64,000 bases of DNA from Bradyrhizobium sp. B097 (GCF_038957035.1 NZ_CP152412.1:7746501-7810500), one strand, 5' to 3'. Positions 17,508 through 27,088 are shown, counted from the first letter of the stretch. The notes: generated from the letters alone by a model not told the origin. A program made the numbers and translations.

Positions 17508-18317
17508 TTACATCACGACGACCTTGGCGCCGACATTGACGCGGCCGTAGAGGTCGATGACGTCCTCGTTGCGCATCCGGATGCAGCCGGACGAGACGTT
17601 GGTGCCGATCGTCCAGGGTTCGTTGGAGCCGTGGATGCGGTAGAGCGAGGAGCCGAGATACATCGCGCGGGCGCCGAGCGGATTCTCCGGGCCGCCTTCC
17701 ATGTGCCGCGGCAGATCGGGACGGCGCGCCAGCATTTCCGGCGGCGGCGTCCAGGCCGGCCATTCCTTCTTCGCCGAGATCGTCTTAACGCCGGCCCAGG
17801 TGAAGCCGGGCCGTCCGACGCCGATGCCGTAGCGCAGCGCGCGGCCGTCACCCTGCACCAGATAGAGGAACTTGTTCGGCGTATCGACGACGATGGTGCC
17901 GGCGCCTTCCTTGCCGCTGTAATCAACCAGCTGCTTTTCATATCTGTGATCGAACGGACGCTGCGTCGGATCGCCCGCAGCTTCTTCCTGCTGGCGGATC
18001 ATCTGCTGCTGCGGATCCATCGGCGGCAGCCCCTGGCGGTTGCCGTAATAGGCCGGCTGCTGCTGATACATCGGCTGCGGTGAATAACCCTGGGACGACG
18101 GCGCATCGCCGAACAGGAATTCGATGAAGCCGCCGCCCATGTTGGAGCGCTGCGGCTGCACGTAGGCGGTGCGCATCGGCGGCTGCGGTGCGCCCTGGTT
18201 GGCGTAGATCACGGTGGGCTCGGGCTGAGCCGACGCGTCGATCGCCATGGCATGATGGGGAACAGCAATAAGCGAAGAAGCGCCGGCGAGCAGCGCAAGC
18301 GTGGTTTTCCTGAACAT
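17508..18317 (-). CDS. L,D-transpeptidase (YkuD/ErfK family)
   Basis: L,D-transpeptidases form 3-3 peptidoglycan crosslinks or attach proteins to peptidoglycan in the periplasm. This 269-residue protein has a signal peptide (residues 1-25, ending HHAMA), a Gln/Pro-rich linker up to about 120, and the YkuD domain with HGSNEPWTIGTNVSSGCIRM: His229 and the catalytic Cys245. The domain start IVVDTPNKFLYLVQGDGRAL is also typical. The gene is single and divergent from the CheZ-like gene across about 300 bp. In Rhizobiales with polar growth there are many paralogues; the specific partner protein or bond cannot be told. Confidence 0.9.
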   Translation of the reverse strand: MFRKTTLALLAGASSLIAVPHHAMAIDASAQPEPTVIYANQGAPQPPMRTAYVQPQRSNMGGGFIEFLFGDAPSSQGYSPQPMYQQQPAYYGNRQGLPPMDPQQQMIRQQEEAAGDPTQRPFDHRYEKQLVDYSGKEGAGTIVVDTPNKFLYLVQGDGRALRYGIGVGRPGFTWAGVKTISAKKEWPAWTPPPEMLARRPDLPRHMEGGPENPLGARAMYLGSSLYRIHGSNEPWTIGTNVSSGCIRMRNEDVIDLYGRVNVGAKVVVM

Positions 18318-18625
18318 CGACGTACTCTGTACTGGTTTCGTCGTGACGTATGACGTGGACGGAGCGCCATGCGCCGTTGCACGTGGTCAATAAGCAATGA
18401 AAACCGCATCGGTTTGGTAAACGGATCGGCCGTTTCGATTCACCACGTCGGCATTGCAGCGCGGTTTTGCCGGACAGCGTTTATTTTGCGTGAATGCCGC
18501 GGCGACATGGTTAATCGCCGGTATCGCGGCGATTCGCGCCATCGGCGCAAACTGTTCCCGCGTGAACCTGACGTTAAATCACCTCTCGCTAGAACGGACT
18601 GCAGTGAAGGGGCGGGAATGAAATC
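18318..18625. promoter_or_regulatory. Divergent promoter region, transpeptidase and CheZ-like genes
   Basis: This 308-bp region contains no gene. It must carry both divergent promoters; I see GGTTTGGTAAACG-like symmetry near 18411-18424 but no confident -35/-10 pair. Confidence 0.4.
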
Positions 18626-19402
18626 ATGTCAGTGAAGCGGAAGCGTTTTCGTGTTGAGCAGGCCATGGGCGAAGTCGTGATGCCGGAGCCGGAAGTTGCC
18701 GGCGGCGCCGAACTCGGTCCGATGCATCGGGAGATCATGGCCGAGCTTCGCTCGATCCGGGCCCAGATGGCCGCAGCACCCGCGCAGCGCACCGGCGACA
18801 GCGTCGATGCCGCCGTCGCCCGCGAAGTCGCCGAGACGCACGCGCTGCTCGAGACCTACCGCGCGCAGGTCGAACAGTGCGAGAAGCTCAAGGTCGAGCT
18901 CGACCTGATCCACGACGCCATCAGCCGCACCAAGCGCGAGATCGCCGTGCTGCACGGCAAGAGCTTCAATGGCGAGGAGATGGCCAAGGTCAATGGCGAG
19001 CTCGGCGCCGTGGTCGGCGGCACCGAACAGGCCACCCAGCAGATCCTCGAAGCCGTCGAAGCGATCGACCAGGCCGCGACCGCGCTCGCCAACAACGTCA
19101 CGCCCGACCAGCAGAAGCGGCTCAGCGAAGATATTCAGGAGCGCGTGGTCTCGATCTTCGAGGCCTGCAACTTCCAGGACCTCACCGGCCAGCGCATCAG
19201 CAAGGTGATGCAGACGATGAAGTTCATCGAACAGCACATCAACGAGATGATGAACATCTGGGGCGGCGTCGACGCGATCAAGACCCACGTCCCGCCGATC
19301 GTCGACACCCGCGAGGGCGATGCCCGCCTGCTCAACGGCCCGAAGCTCGACGGCGACGCCGGCCACGCCTCGCAGGACGACATCGACGCGATGTTCAACT
19401 GA
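18626..19402 (+). CDS. CheZ-like protein phosphatase
   Basis: CheZ dephosphorylates CheY-phosphate and so ends the chemotaxis signal. This 258-residue, mainly helical protein has the active-site motif NFQDLTGQRISKVMQTM with Asp185 and Gln189, equal to the E. coli DLTGQ pair that orients the attacking water. It ends in SQDDIDAMFN, similar to the C-terminal helix that grips CheY in CheZ. Long amphipathic helices (residues 60-110 and 130-175) agree with the four-helix-bundle dimer. Alphaproteobacteria often lack classical CheZ, and no chemotaxis gene is nearby, so the target could be another response regulator. The gene is monocistronic and followed by a terminator and a repeat. Confidence 0.82.
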   Translation: MSVKRKRFRVEQAMGEVVMPEPEVAGGAELGPMHREIMAELRSIRAQMAAAPAQRTGDSVDAAVAREVAETHALLETYRAQVEQCEKLKVELDLIHDAISRTKREIAVLHGKSFNGEEMAKVNGELGAVVGGTEQATQQILEAVEAIDQAATALANNVTPDQQKRLSEDIQERVVSIFEACNFQDLTGQRISKVMQTMKFIEQHINEMMNIWGGVDAIKTHVPPIVDTREGDARLLNGPKLDGDAGHASQDDIDAMFN

Positions 19403-19423
19403 GATTTGTCGGATCAAGACGAA

Positions 19424-19457
19424 AGCGGCGGCCTCAGGGGCCGGCGTTTTTGTTTAT
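19424..19457 (+). terminator. Probable terminator after CheZ-like gene
   Basis: GCGGCGGCCTCAGGGGCCGG can fold into a short GC hairpin and is followed by CGTTTTTGTTT. The stem is imperfect. Confidence 0.55.
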
Positions 19458-19479
19458 GACCCTGACCACTGGCACCCCT

Positions 19480-19686
19480 TCCCTTCTCCCCTTGTGGGAG
19501 AAGGTGGCATAGGCGGCCTTTGGCCGCCGTCTTCTAGAAGGACGCCGATGCCTTGGCATCGGCTACGGCGCCGGATGAGGGGTTGTCACCGCGTGTTCCG
19601 ACGAGAGTAGGACTCGCGGAGAGAGACCCCTCACCCGGATTGCATCTGGCGATGCAATCCGACCTCTCCCACAAGGGGAGAGGTGC
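19480..19686. repeat. Composite intergenic repeat
   Basis: CCCTTCTCCCCTTGTGGGAG (starting near 19480) returns inverted as CCTCTCCCACAAGGGGAGAG near 19663-19682, with inner palindromes GGCGGCCTTTGGCCGCC and GATTGCATCTGGCGATGCAATC. The about 200-bp unit is the same family as the one at 33490-33615. Confidence 0.8.
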
Positions 19687-19732
19687 ACCGCGTATGCGGC
19701 ACTAGATCAGCAGATAGCTCGAAGTCCCGCCG

Positions 19733-20251
19733 TCACGCCCGCGGCGCGCAGCGGACGTAGACCATGTTGCCGTAGCGGGTGGCAGCGTCCTTGTCGACGA
19801 AGCGGGTGATCAAGACCCGGCCGTCGAACGAGATGATCTCGCGATCCTGCTCGCCGGGCACAGGTCCGGGCGGGCCGATATAGTTCTTGCCGCTCGGGGA
19901 ACCCTTCAGCCGCAGTTCCTGCGGGGTGGCCTGGTCGGCCAGATGCATGATGACACCGCCGTTCTGGCCGGCGCCGATCACGTAAGGCTGCTTGCACTGG
20001 CCGCGTGCGGCGGCCTCGGTGCGGGCGCGGTCGGCGGGATTCTGGAACGAGGCGAGGCCCCAGCGGCCGACGATCTCGTCGGGGCGGATGCTCGCCGGCA
20101 TCTCCGGGGCCACGCCCGGTTCGACGTGCCCCGGCTCGGGGTTCGACGACAACGACGGCAGGCTCATGCTGCCGCACGCCCCCAAAAGTGTCGTCAGCGC
20201 CGAGACAGCCGCGAACCGTGCGACCAATCGCGCGTTGAGTGACCTGATCAT
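19733..20251 (-). CDS. Putative lipoprotein of unknown function
   Basis: This 172-residue protein begins at the ATG at 20251 (MIRSLNARLVARF) with a lipoprotein signal: hydrophobic stretch AAVSALTTLLGA then Cys26 (lipobox L-G-A-C). The mature part begins with a Ser/Pro-rich spacer, followed by a conserved-looking domain with IVGRWGLASFQNPADR, RTEAAARGQCKQPYVIG and DREIISFDGRVLITRFVDK, ending MVYVRCAPRA. The sequence FDGRVLITRFV with the balanced pair of cysteines suggests a small beta-barrel. I do not know a named family. It is monocistronic, and its 5' side is next to the groES promoter region. Confidence 0.7.
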   Translation of the reverse strand: MIRSLNARLVARFAAVSALTTLLGACGSMSLPSLSSNPEPGHVEPGVAPEMPASIRPDEIVGRWGLASFQNPADRARTEAAARGQCKQPYVIGAGQNGGVIMHLADQATPQELRLKGSPSGKNYIGPPGPVPGEQDREIISFDGRVLITRFVDKDAATRYGNMVYVRCAPRA

Positions 20252-20407
20252 ATGCATCCCCCGAACTATCTCCCGGCCGCACCCGTCATGCAGCCAAGCG
20301 TAAAACTTAAGGCGGAGCAATGACGTCTGACAAAATTACGTCATCGCTACGATTTGGTTTCCGGTCCACCATCCTATATTGGCCTCACCAAGGCCTTAAC
20401 CCGTTTG

Positions 20408-20437
20408 CTTGACAGAAACTGCGCCAAGCCATATTTC
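20408..20437 (+). promoter_or_regulatory. Promoter of groESL (sigma70-like, overlapping an RpoH-like pattern)
   Basis: TTGACA at 20409-20414 and TATTTC at 20432-20437 are 17 bp apart. The same bases can be read as an RpoH-type pair, CTTGAC (20408) and CCATATT (20429). The CIRCE operator follows directly. Confidence 0.6.
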
Positions 20438-20448
20438 CCGGCGCACAA

Positions 20449-20475
20449 TTAGCACTCTTGCACCACGATTGCTAA
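20449..20475 (+). promoter_or_regulatory. CIRCE operator (HrcA binding site)
   Basis: TTAGCACTC, a 9-base spacer, then GATTGCTAA. The consensus is TTAGCACTC-N9-GAGTGCTAA; only one base differs. It lies 12 bp after the -10 element and about 95 bp before groES, so HrcA would block transcription at normal temperature. Confidence 0.9.
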
Positions 20476-20570
20476 ATGCGCCGGGCGTCCTGCCTGGCGC
20501 CGACCGGACCGGCATTCAACGCCGGTCTCGATGAACCGGACCTGAAACCGAGCCTCCAAGAGGGAACGTC

Positions 20571-20867
20571 ATGGCTAAATCCACCTTCCGCCCACTGCAT
20601 GACCGCGTCGTGGTCAAGCGTATCGATGCCGAGGAGAAGTCCAAGGGCGGCATCATCATTCCGGACTCGGCCAAGGAAAAGCCGTCCCAGGGCGAGATCG
20701 TCGCCGTCGGCCCGGGTGGCCGCGACGAGGCCGGCAAGCTGATCCCGATCGACCTCAAGGTCGGCGATCGCGTGCTGTTCGGCAAGTGGTCGGGCACCGA
20801 GGTCAAGCTCGACAACCAGGAGCTCCTGATCATGAAGGAGTCCGACATCATGGGCGTGCTGGCGTAA
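20571..20867 (+). CDS. groES: Co-chaperonin GroES
   Basis: GroES is the heptameric lid of the GroEL folding chamber. The 98-residue protein has the family pattern: [20 protein letters not shown] at the start, the mobile loop [40 protein letters not shown], and the C-terminal [31 protein letters not shown] upstream of the ATG gives a good ribosome-binding site. It is the first gene of the groESL operon and is controlled by CIRCE. Rhizobia keep several groESL copies; which one this is cannot be said from the window. Confidence 0.97.
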   Translation: MAKSTFRPLHDRVVVKRIDAEEKSKGGIIIPDSAKEKPSQGEIVAVGPGGRDEAGKLIPIDLKVGDRVLFGKWSGTEVKLDNQELLIMKESDIMGVLA

Positions 20868-20906
20868 GGCCACGACCAATTCGAGAAACGCGGCGCTCGC
20901 TCCGCT

Positions 20907-20981
20907 GTCACGCCCGGGCTTGCCCCGGGCATCCATCGCACTTCGAAAGATGGATCGCCGGGTCAAGCCCGGCGATGACGA
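20907..20981. repeat. Palindromic repeat between groES and groEL
   Basis: GTCACGCCCGGGCTTGCCCC (20907 on) with GCATCCATC is repeated inverted as GATGGATCGCCGGGTCAAGC with CCGGCGATGAC (to 20979). The REP-like element sits within the 165-bp spacer of the operon. Confidence 0.85.
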
Positions 20982-21017
20982 GTTCAGGAAGCTGCAGCCG
21001 CTCGTTCAAAATACTGA

Positions 21018-22679
<1,662 letters not shown>

Positions 22680-22707
22680 GCCCGGTCAGAACATTCGCAT
22701 CGAGATC

Positions 22708-22737
22708 GAAGGCCGCCTCCGGGCGGCCTTCTTTTTT
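22708..22737 (+). terminator. Rho-independent terminator of groESL
   Basis: GAAGGCCGCC and GGGCGGCCTTC form a strong stem with a short loop, followed by TTTTTT. Confidence 0.9.
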
Positions 22738-22773
22738 GCGATTTGATGACGATCAGGATGTAAGGATCATCGC

Positions 22774-23064
22774 ATGTCCCGCGACGCCAAATCACTGACG
22801 ACAACGCTCGTGCTGTTCTACGCGATCGGCGCGGTGCTCGCGTTGCGCGCCTATGCCTTGGACAGCATCGATGATTTTGCGGTCGTCTTGATGATCTGGA
22901 TCAAGCACACGCTGATGTTCATCGTCCTCGGCGCCGGCTATTGCCTCTACTACGTCATTTCCGGTTCGACCGGTCACCGTCCAAAAGCGCCGCTGCGGTT
23001 TCTGGAAATAGCCTTTCTGGCTGCGGCTACCACGCTCGAGGTTGGCATGCGGATGCACAGTTGA
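22774..23064 (+). CDS. Small membrane protein of unknown function
   Basis: A 96-residue protein with three likely membrane helices: TTLVLFYAIGAVLALRAYAL (9-28), VVLMIWIKHTLMFIVLGAGYC (about 37-57) and FLEIAFLAAATTLEVGM near the end. The ATG at 22774 is preceded by AAGGATCATCGC. It begins 95 bp after groEL but beyond its terminator, so it probably has its own promoter. I do not recognise a family. It converges on the monooxygenase gene across a palindrome. Confidence 0.65.
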   Translation: MSRDAKSLTTTLVLFYAIGAVLALRAYALDSIDDFAVVLMIWIKHTLMFIVLGAGYCLYYVISGSTGHRPKAPLRFLEIAFLAAATTLEVGMRMHS

Positions 23065-23077
23065 GCGCAAAGATCGA

Positions 23078-23151
23078 AGGGCGGATTAGCGAAGCGTAAT
23101 CCGCCGAATGTTCACGCGAGCGGCGGATTACGCCTTCGGCTAATCCGCCCT
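23078..23151. repeat. Inverted repeat
   Basis: AGGGCGGATTAGCGAAGCGT plus AATCCGCC returns inverted as GGCGGATTACGCCTTCGGCT plus AATCCGCCCT. This is a REP-like element between convergent genes and a probable transcription barrier. Confidence 0.8.
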
Positions 23152-23164
23152 ACCGGCTACCTGC

Positions 23165-23533
23165 CTACGCGACGCAGATGTCAGCCACCGCCACCTTCTG
23201 GAACAGATGCGGCGACGCCACCGCCGAGGCCGGATAGGCCGCGAGCTTGGCCCTGAACTCGGGGTTGGCGAAGGCGGCCCGGAAGGCGGCGGTCGACTCC
23301 CAAACCGCGTAGTTCAGATAGGCCGGGCTGTCGCCGAGCGCGCGGTGCAGCTGGGTCGAGATGAAGCCGGACTGCCGCTTCATGATGGCGGCGTCGGCCT
23401 GCCAGGCTTTCAGAAAGATCTCCTCGTCGGCCGCATCGAGCGTGAAGAGATTGACGAGCACGATGTTGCTGGCATCGACCGCGAGCTGGCGGTCGATCGG
23501 GAATGCGGGATCGAGGGGGCGCATCTGCGGCAT
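23165..23533 (-). CDS. Antibiotic biosynthesis monooxygenase-family protein
   Basis: A 122-residue ABM-domain protein (dimeric alpha-beta barrel, as in quinol or heme monooxygenases and many small oxidoreductases). Family signs are IVLVNLFTLDAADEEIFLKA, KRQSGFISTQLHRALGD, LNYAVWESTAAFRAAFANPE and FRAKLAAYPASAVASPHLFQ. The substrate is unknown. The start at 23533 lies about 96 bp from the divergent MarR gene; copies of a TGATGTCA element flank the space, so the MarR protein probably controls this gene. ABM proteins next to MarR regulators often answer to quinones or phenolic compounds, which is inference here. Confidence 0.83.
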   Translation of the reverse strand: MPQMRPLDPAFPIDRQLAVDASNIVLVNLFTLDAADEEIFLKAWQADAAIMKRQSGFISTQLHRALGDSPAYLNYAVWESTAAFRAAFANPEFRAKLAAYPASAVASPHLFQKVAVADICVA

Positions 23534-23557
23534 GGCTGGCTCCGTTGATATGGTGCT

Positions 23558-23610
23558 ATGATGTCATTTCGATCAGATGGATACATAATATCTTGACATC
23601 ATGATGTCAA
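23558..23610. promoter_or_regulatory. Likely MarR operators between monooxygenase and marR genes
   Basis: A perfect 18-bp palindrome TTGACATCATGATGTCAA lies at 23593-23610. A second near-identical half-site ATGATGTCAT (itself nearly palindromic) is at 23558-23567, close to the monooxygenase start. The palindrome is 20 bp before the MarR start, so autoregulation is likely. Confidence 0.8.
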
Positions 23611-23629
23611 TATCAACTTATGGTGACAA

Positions 23630-24106
23630 ATGCCGCAGACCAAGCGAACGCCGGCCGGCGAAGCCCTGAGCGACCTGATTCTCGACCTGTTCAGGCTCAA
23701 CAGCCTGCTGTTCACCGCCGGCGACCGGATGGTGGCCGGACTTGGCCTGACCAGCGCGCGCTGGCAGATCCTCGGCGCCATCGTCACCACTGAGCGCCCG
23801 CAACCGGTCGCGTGGCTGGCGCGCGACCTCGGCGCTGCCAGACAGAACGTGCAGCGGATCGTCAACGACCTGCAACGGGACGGGCTCGTCACCTTCGAGG
23901 CCAACCCGCATCACCGCCGCGCCCAGCTCGTCGTGCTGACCGACAAGGGACGGCACGCCTTTGAGGCGGCCATGCGCCTGCAGCTGCCCTGGGTGAACGG
24001 CCTCGCCGACGGGCTGTCGATGAAGGACATCGAAACCGTGAGTCGCGTTGTCAGCACGCTGCGCGCCAGGCTGGAGAGCGGACAGGAACCCGACGACCGC
24101 GCATGA
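23630..24106 (+). CDS. MarR family transcriptional regulator
   Basis: A 158-residue winged-helix regulator. The N-terminal dimerisation helix (EALSDLILDLFRLNSLLF), the DNA-binding part (LTSARWQILGAIVTTERPQP, VAWLARDLGAARQNVQRIVN, DLQRDGLVTFEANPHHRRAQL) and the wing (LVVLTDKGRHAFE) are all in the usual MarR order. A perfect palindrome just upstream of the start is the probable operator. It is divergent from the ABM monooxygenase, the presumed target. The ligand cannot be predicted. The gene is followed by a terminator. Confidence 0.9.
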   Translation: MPQTKRTPAGEALSDLILDLFRLNSLLFTAGDRMVAGLGLTSARWQILGAIVTTERPQPVAWLARDLGAARQNVQRIVNDLQRDGLVTFEANPHHRRAQLVVLTDKGRHAFEAAMRLQLPWVNGLADGLSMKDIETVSRVVSTLRARLESGQEPDDRA

Positions 24107-24116
24107 CGGCGATTCT

Positions 24117-24148
24117 GGAAGCGCCGCCGTTAGGCGGCCTTCTTTTTT
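24117..24148 (+). terminator. Terminator of the marR gene
   Basis: GCCGCC-GTTAG-GCGGC hairpin with the GAAG/CTTC extension, followed by TTCTTTTTT. Confidence 0.85.
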
Positions 24149-24212
24149 GGCCAATGAGACGGAGGTTTGCTAGTTACGACGGAACCGATTCTGCCCTTCG
24201 AGGACTCATCGT

Positions 24213-25412
24213 ATGCGCGCGCTCCCGCTCCTGCTGCTCGGTCTTGCCGTCGCCTCGGCGCCTGCTCTCGCCCAGATGAAGCTGCAAACCAAGGCCGCGC
24301 CGACGGGCGGCCCCGAGACGCGCTATTTCACCTCGATCGACGGCCTGATGGACGGCAATGCCGACGTCGTGCTGAAGGAAACCCGCCAGGGCAAAACCGT
24401 GACCGCGGCCGTGCTCGACGTCTGCTATCCCGCCGACAAGAGCTCGGACCGCAAGGACCGCTTCGTCGCCAACCTCGCCGTCAACGGCCAGACGCTCTCC
24501 GGCACGACCCAGAGCGTCGCCGACAAGCAGCCGATCACGATCAAGCTGAACCGCAAGCAGACCGGCGACAGCTTTGAGTTCCGCGGCCAGATCACGATCG
24601 GCCAGAGCGTGACCGAGGTCGCCTCGACGGACAATTCCGATCTCAGCGAGAAGGAATTCCAGGACAACCAGGCCACCGAGGACGGCATCACGCCGCAGCC
24701 GAAGGACTTCACCGACGTCTCGCCGGAAGCAATCAGCGTTCGGGTGAAGCTCGATGCCGCGGCGGATTTCCTCAAGAGCCTGAAGGGCGAGGCCGTCGAG
24801 ATCGGCACCTCCAGCCTCGCGGTGACCTGCGATGCGATGCGCTCCGGCGAGCAGACCCTCAACCTCACCGTCGATCCGGAGCACGCCAGCGCGCTGCTTG
24901 CCAAGGCGAAATCGACGCCCGGCGTGACGGCGGCCGGTTGGACCAGCGGCGTGGTCGAGATGGACCGCACCATCCGCTTCGCCGCCACCGACTGGCGCGA
25001 AGGCGACAAGATCAACAAGGACAAGCTCGCAACCGCGATCGCGGGCGTGCTGGCGAAGACGCTTGCGGCAAAGCCCGCCTCGGCGACCTGGAATGCGAAT
25101 ACCGGCAAGCTCAAGCTGGTGCTGAAGCGGCCGAGCGCGGTCTACCCTGCGCTCGGCCTCACCCAGAATTACGAGGTCACCGCCCTCGTCTCGCCCGACA
25201 AGCCCGGTAGCTCCGACAAGCTGATGCTGTGGGTCTCGAGCCCCACTGTCTCGACGTCGGACGACAGCGCCGGCGCCAAGCTCAATCTCTCCGACGATTC
25301 CAGCAGCGACGAGGAAGGCAGCGAGGCCAAAGACGACAACGGCGCGATCGACGCGCTGGTCAAGGAGCTCAAGGGCCAGCGCTGGGACGCCGACAAGTCG
25401 GTGTGGCGCTGA
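24213..25412 (+). CDS. Secreted protein of unknown function
   Basis: A 399-residue exported protein. The signal peptide is residues 1-20 (MRALPLLLLGLAVASAPALA). I do not recognise a named domain. The mature part is rich in beta-prone stretches (ETRYFTSIDGLMDGNADVVL, VTAAVLDVCYPADKSSDRKD, QPITIKLNRKQTGDSFEFRG), suggesting a beta-sandwich, followed by helical and mixed segments and an acidic Ser/Asp linker (near 352-380: DDSAGAKLNLSDDSSSDEE). The end (IDALVKELKGQRWDADKSVW) is conserved-looking. It is monocistronic and ends 19 bp from a convergent small gene. I recall it only as a Bradyrhizobium conserved hypothetical. Confidence 0.75.
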   Translation: MRALPLLLLGLAVASAPALAQMKLQTKAAPTGGPETRYFTSIDGLMDGNADVVLKETRQGKTVTAAVLDVCYPADKSSDRKDRFVANLAVNGQTLSGTTQSVADKQPITIKLNRKQTGDSFEFRGQITIGQSVTEVASTDNSDLSEKEFQDNQATEDGITPQPKDFTDVSPEAISVRVKLDAAADFLKSLKGEAVEIGTSSLAVTCDAMRSGEQTLNLTVDPEHASALLAKAKSTPGVTAAGWTSGVVEMDRTIRFAATDWREGDKINKDKLATAIAGVLAKTLAAKPASATWNANTGKLKLVLKRPSAVYPALGLTQNYEVTALVSPDKPGSSDKLMLWVSSPTVSTSDDSAGAKLNLSDDSSSDEEGSEAKDDNGAIDALVKELKGQRWDADKSVWR

Positions 25413-25431
25413 AGCCGGCGCGCTCGGGAAT

Positions 25432-25629
25432 TCAGGCCGTCCTGCGCTTCAACGGCACGACGTTGTCGCGCGCCGCCTCGGGAGCGGGGTCCGGACCGGA
25501 CTGAAGCATCCCGTCATCCCTGACGAACAGTTCAGAGCGAGGATCGATCGCAAGGCGCTCGAACAGCGCTTGCAACTCGGGCCGAAGTCCGTCGCCGCAC
25601 AGCGCGGCGATCGAATGAAATTTGCGCAT
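25432..25629 (-). CDS. Small conserved hypothetical protein
   Basis: A 65-residue protein. The start is set at ATG 25629 (MRKFHSIAALCGDGLRPELQ) because a strong GGAGGAG site stands six bases upstream on this strand; a longer reading from 25701 or 25644 would place the ribosome-binding site inside the gene. The protein contains ALFERLAIDPRSELFVRDDG and ends with VVPLKRRTA. There is no signal peptide or membrane segment. Function unknown. Confidence 0.6.
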   Translation of the reverse strand: MRKFHSIAALCGDGLRPELQALFERLAIDPRSELFVRDDGMLQSGPDPAPEAARDNVVPLKRRTA

Positions 25630-25877
25630 GATGTTCTCCTCCATGCTGCGGGCAACGATTGCGCGTTGGCGTGTTGCGGGCCACCCGCTTTCCGATTGCA
25701 CGATGGCGTTCGAGAAGCGGCGCTAAGCGCTATATCGGCCAAGCGGAAGCCTGTCTGAAGTGTGAGCGCATGTCCGATCCGGAATCGGGTGGCTCGACAC
25801 GCGTCTTCGAATGCTTATTGCGCGCATCGGGACAGCGCCGGTCGCGATACCGGCAACGCGCAAATGGAGACGAAGAG

Positions 25878-26405
25878 ATGTCAGAGGAAAACAAGACCAT
25901 CGTAGGCCGGTGGTTCAAGGAGTTCTGGGGCAACCCCTGGAATCCGCGCATCATCAACGAGCTCGCCACATCAGACATTGTCGTGCACTACCCGATGCAC
26001 GAACCGAAGAAGGGCCGCGCCGCGGTCATGAAGTTCATGACTGAGTTTCGCGAAGCGTTTCCGGATCTCAATTTCCGGGGCGTCGGCGATCTCGTCGCGG
26101 AAGGCAATCTCGTTGTCGGCCGCTGGGAAGGCGGCGGCACCCACACCGGACCTGCGTTCAGCGACTTCCGGCTCGGCTCGCTGCCCGCGGCCTCCGGACG
26201 CAAGATGACATTCGCCGGCACGACCGTGCTGCGCGTGCAGGACGGACGGATCGCAGAAGAGCTCGGACAAGAAGACGCGATCACCGCCATGCTTCAGCTC
26301 GGCCTCATCCGCTTGCCCGAACCGGACGGCGCCGCGACGCGGCCCGGCGGCGAACTGCCTGCCGGCTGGAACAACATGCCGGGATCGGCGGCGGCCTCAC
26401 GCTGA
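25878..26405 (+). CDS. SnoaL-like / ester cyclase family protein
   Basis: A 175-residue NTF2-fold protein of the SnoaL-like polyketide cyclase class. Typical parts are NKTIVGRWFKEFWGNPWNPR, DIVVHYPMHEPKKGRAAVMK, FMTEFREAFPDLNFRGVGDL, RWEGGGTHTGPAF and MTFAGTTVLRVQDGRIAEEL. Such proteins range from true polyketide cyclases to proteins of unknown role in soil bacteria, so no substrate is claimed. The ATG at 25878 follows GGAGACGAAG. A single gene with about 250 bp upstream. Confidence 0.82.
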   Translation: MSEENKTIVGRWFKEFWGNPWNPRIINELATSDIVVHYPMHEPKKGRAAVMKFMTEFREAFPDLNFRGVGDLVAEGNLVVGRWEGGGTHTGPAFSDFRLGSLPAASGRKMTFAGTTVLRVQDGRIAEELGQEDAITAMLQLGLIRLPEPDGAATRPGGELPAGWNNMPGSAAASR

Positions 26406-26603
26406 ACACGGCTGCGCGGCGTGATTGCATCATGACTTCCGAGCGCTGGTCCCATGCGTTCGGGTTAGGCCAATCGATCGGCTTAGTGAAATTGAAGCTC
26501 TCCAGGCTGCCAACTTACTGGACGTATTCCAATGTTACTGCGCCGGCATCGCATCGCATCTTTTGATGCAGTGCCGCCGCAGTCTCTCCGCAGCGGCTCT
26601 TCA

Positions 26604-27071
26604 TCAAGCCGGAAAGATCAGGCACGTCGTCGTGCCATGTGCGAGCAGCCGCCCCTTCTCGTCGGTGACCCTGCCTTCCGCCGTGCCGATGCGGCGGCCG
26701 CAATTGAGCACCTGGCCCTCGGCGCGGATCGGGCCGGTATCCGGCGTGATCGGCCGCACCAGCGAGATCTTGAATTCGAGCGTGGTCTGGCTCGTTCCGG
26801 CATCGAGCGTCGACTGCACCGCAAGGCCCATGCAGCTGTCGAGCAGCGTCGCGGTGAGCCCGCCATGCACGGTGCCTGCCGGATTGAGATGCGCATCCGT
26901 CGGCAGCAGCGTGACGACGACGCGGCCGTGCTCGGCTTCAGTCACGTCATAGCCGAGCGTCCGCGCGATCGTGTTGAGCGGCAACGCGCCGCTGGCGAGC
27001 CCCTGGACGAATGCGAGGCCGCTCATCTTGAGTTTTTGTTCGGCACTGACGGTGCCGTAGCTCTTGGCCAT
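26604..27071 (-). CDS. PaaI-family hotdog thioesterase
   Basis: A 155-residue hotdog-fold acyl-CoA thioesterase. The hallmark is PAGTVHGGLTATLLDSCMGL, with the aspartate and glycine positions of PaaI-like enzymes, followed by TTLEFKISLVRPITPDTGPI and AEGRVTDEKGRLLAHGTTT. The start ATG at 27071 (MAKSYGTVSAEQKLK) is only 17 bp downstream of the Ada-AraC gene on the same strand, so the pair is probably one transcript. The family hydrolyses aromatic or medium-chain acyl-CoA; the specific substrate is not visible. It is cytoplasmic. Confidence 0.85.
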   Translation of the reverse strand: MAKSYGTVSAEQKLKMSGLAFVQGLASGALPLNTIARTLGYDVTEAEHGRVVVTLLPTDAHLNPAGTVHGGLTATLLDSCMGLAVQSTLDAGTSQTTLEFKISLVRPITPDTGPIRAEGQVLNCGRRIGTAEGRVTDEKGRLLAHGTTTCLIFPA

Positions 27072-27088
27072 TGCTGATCTCCATCGGC

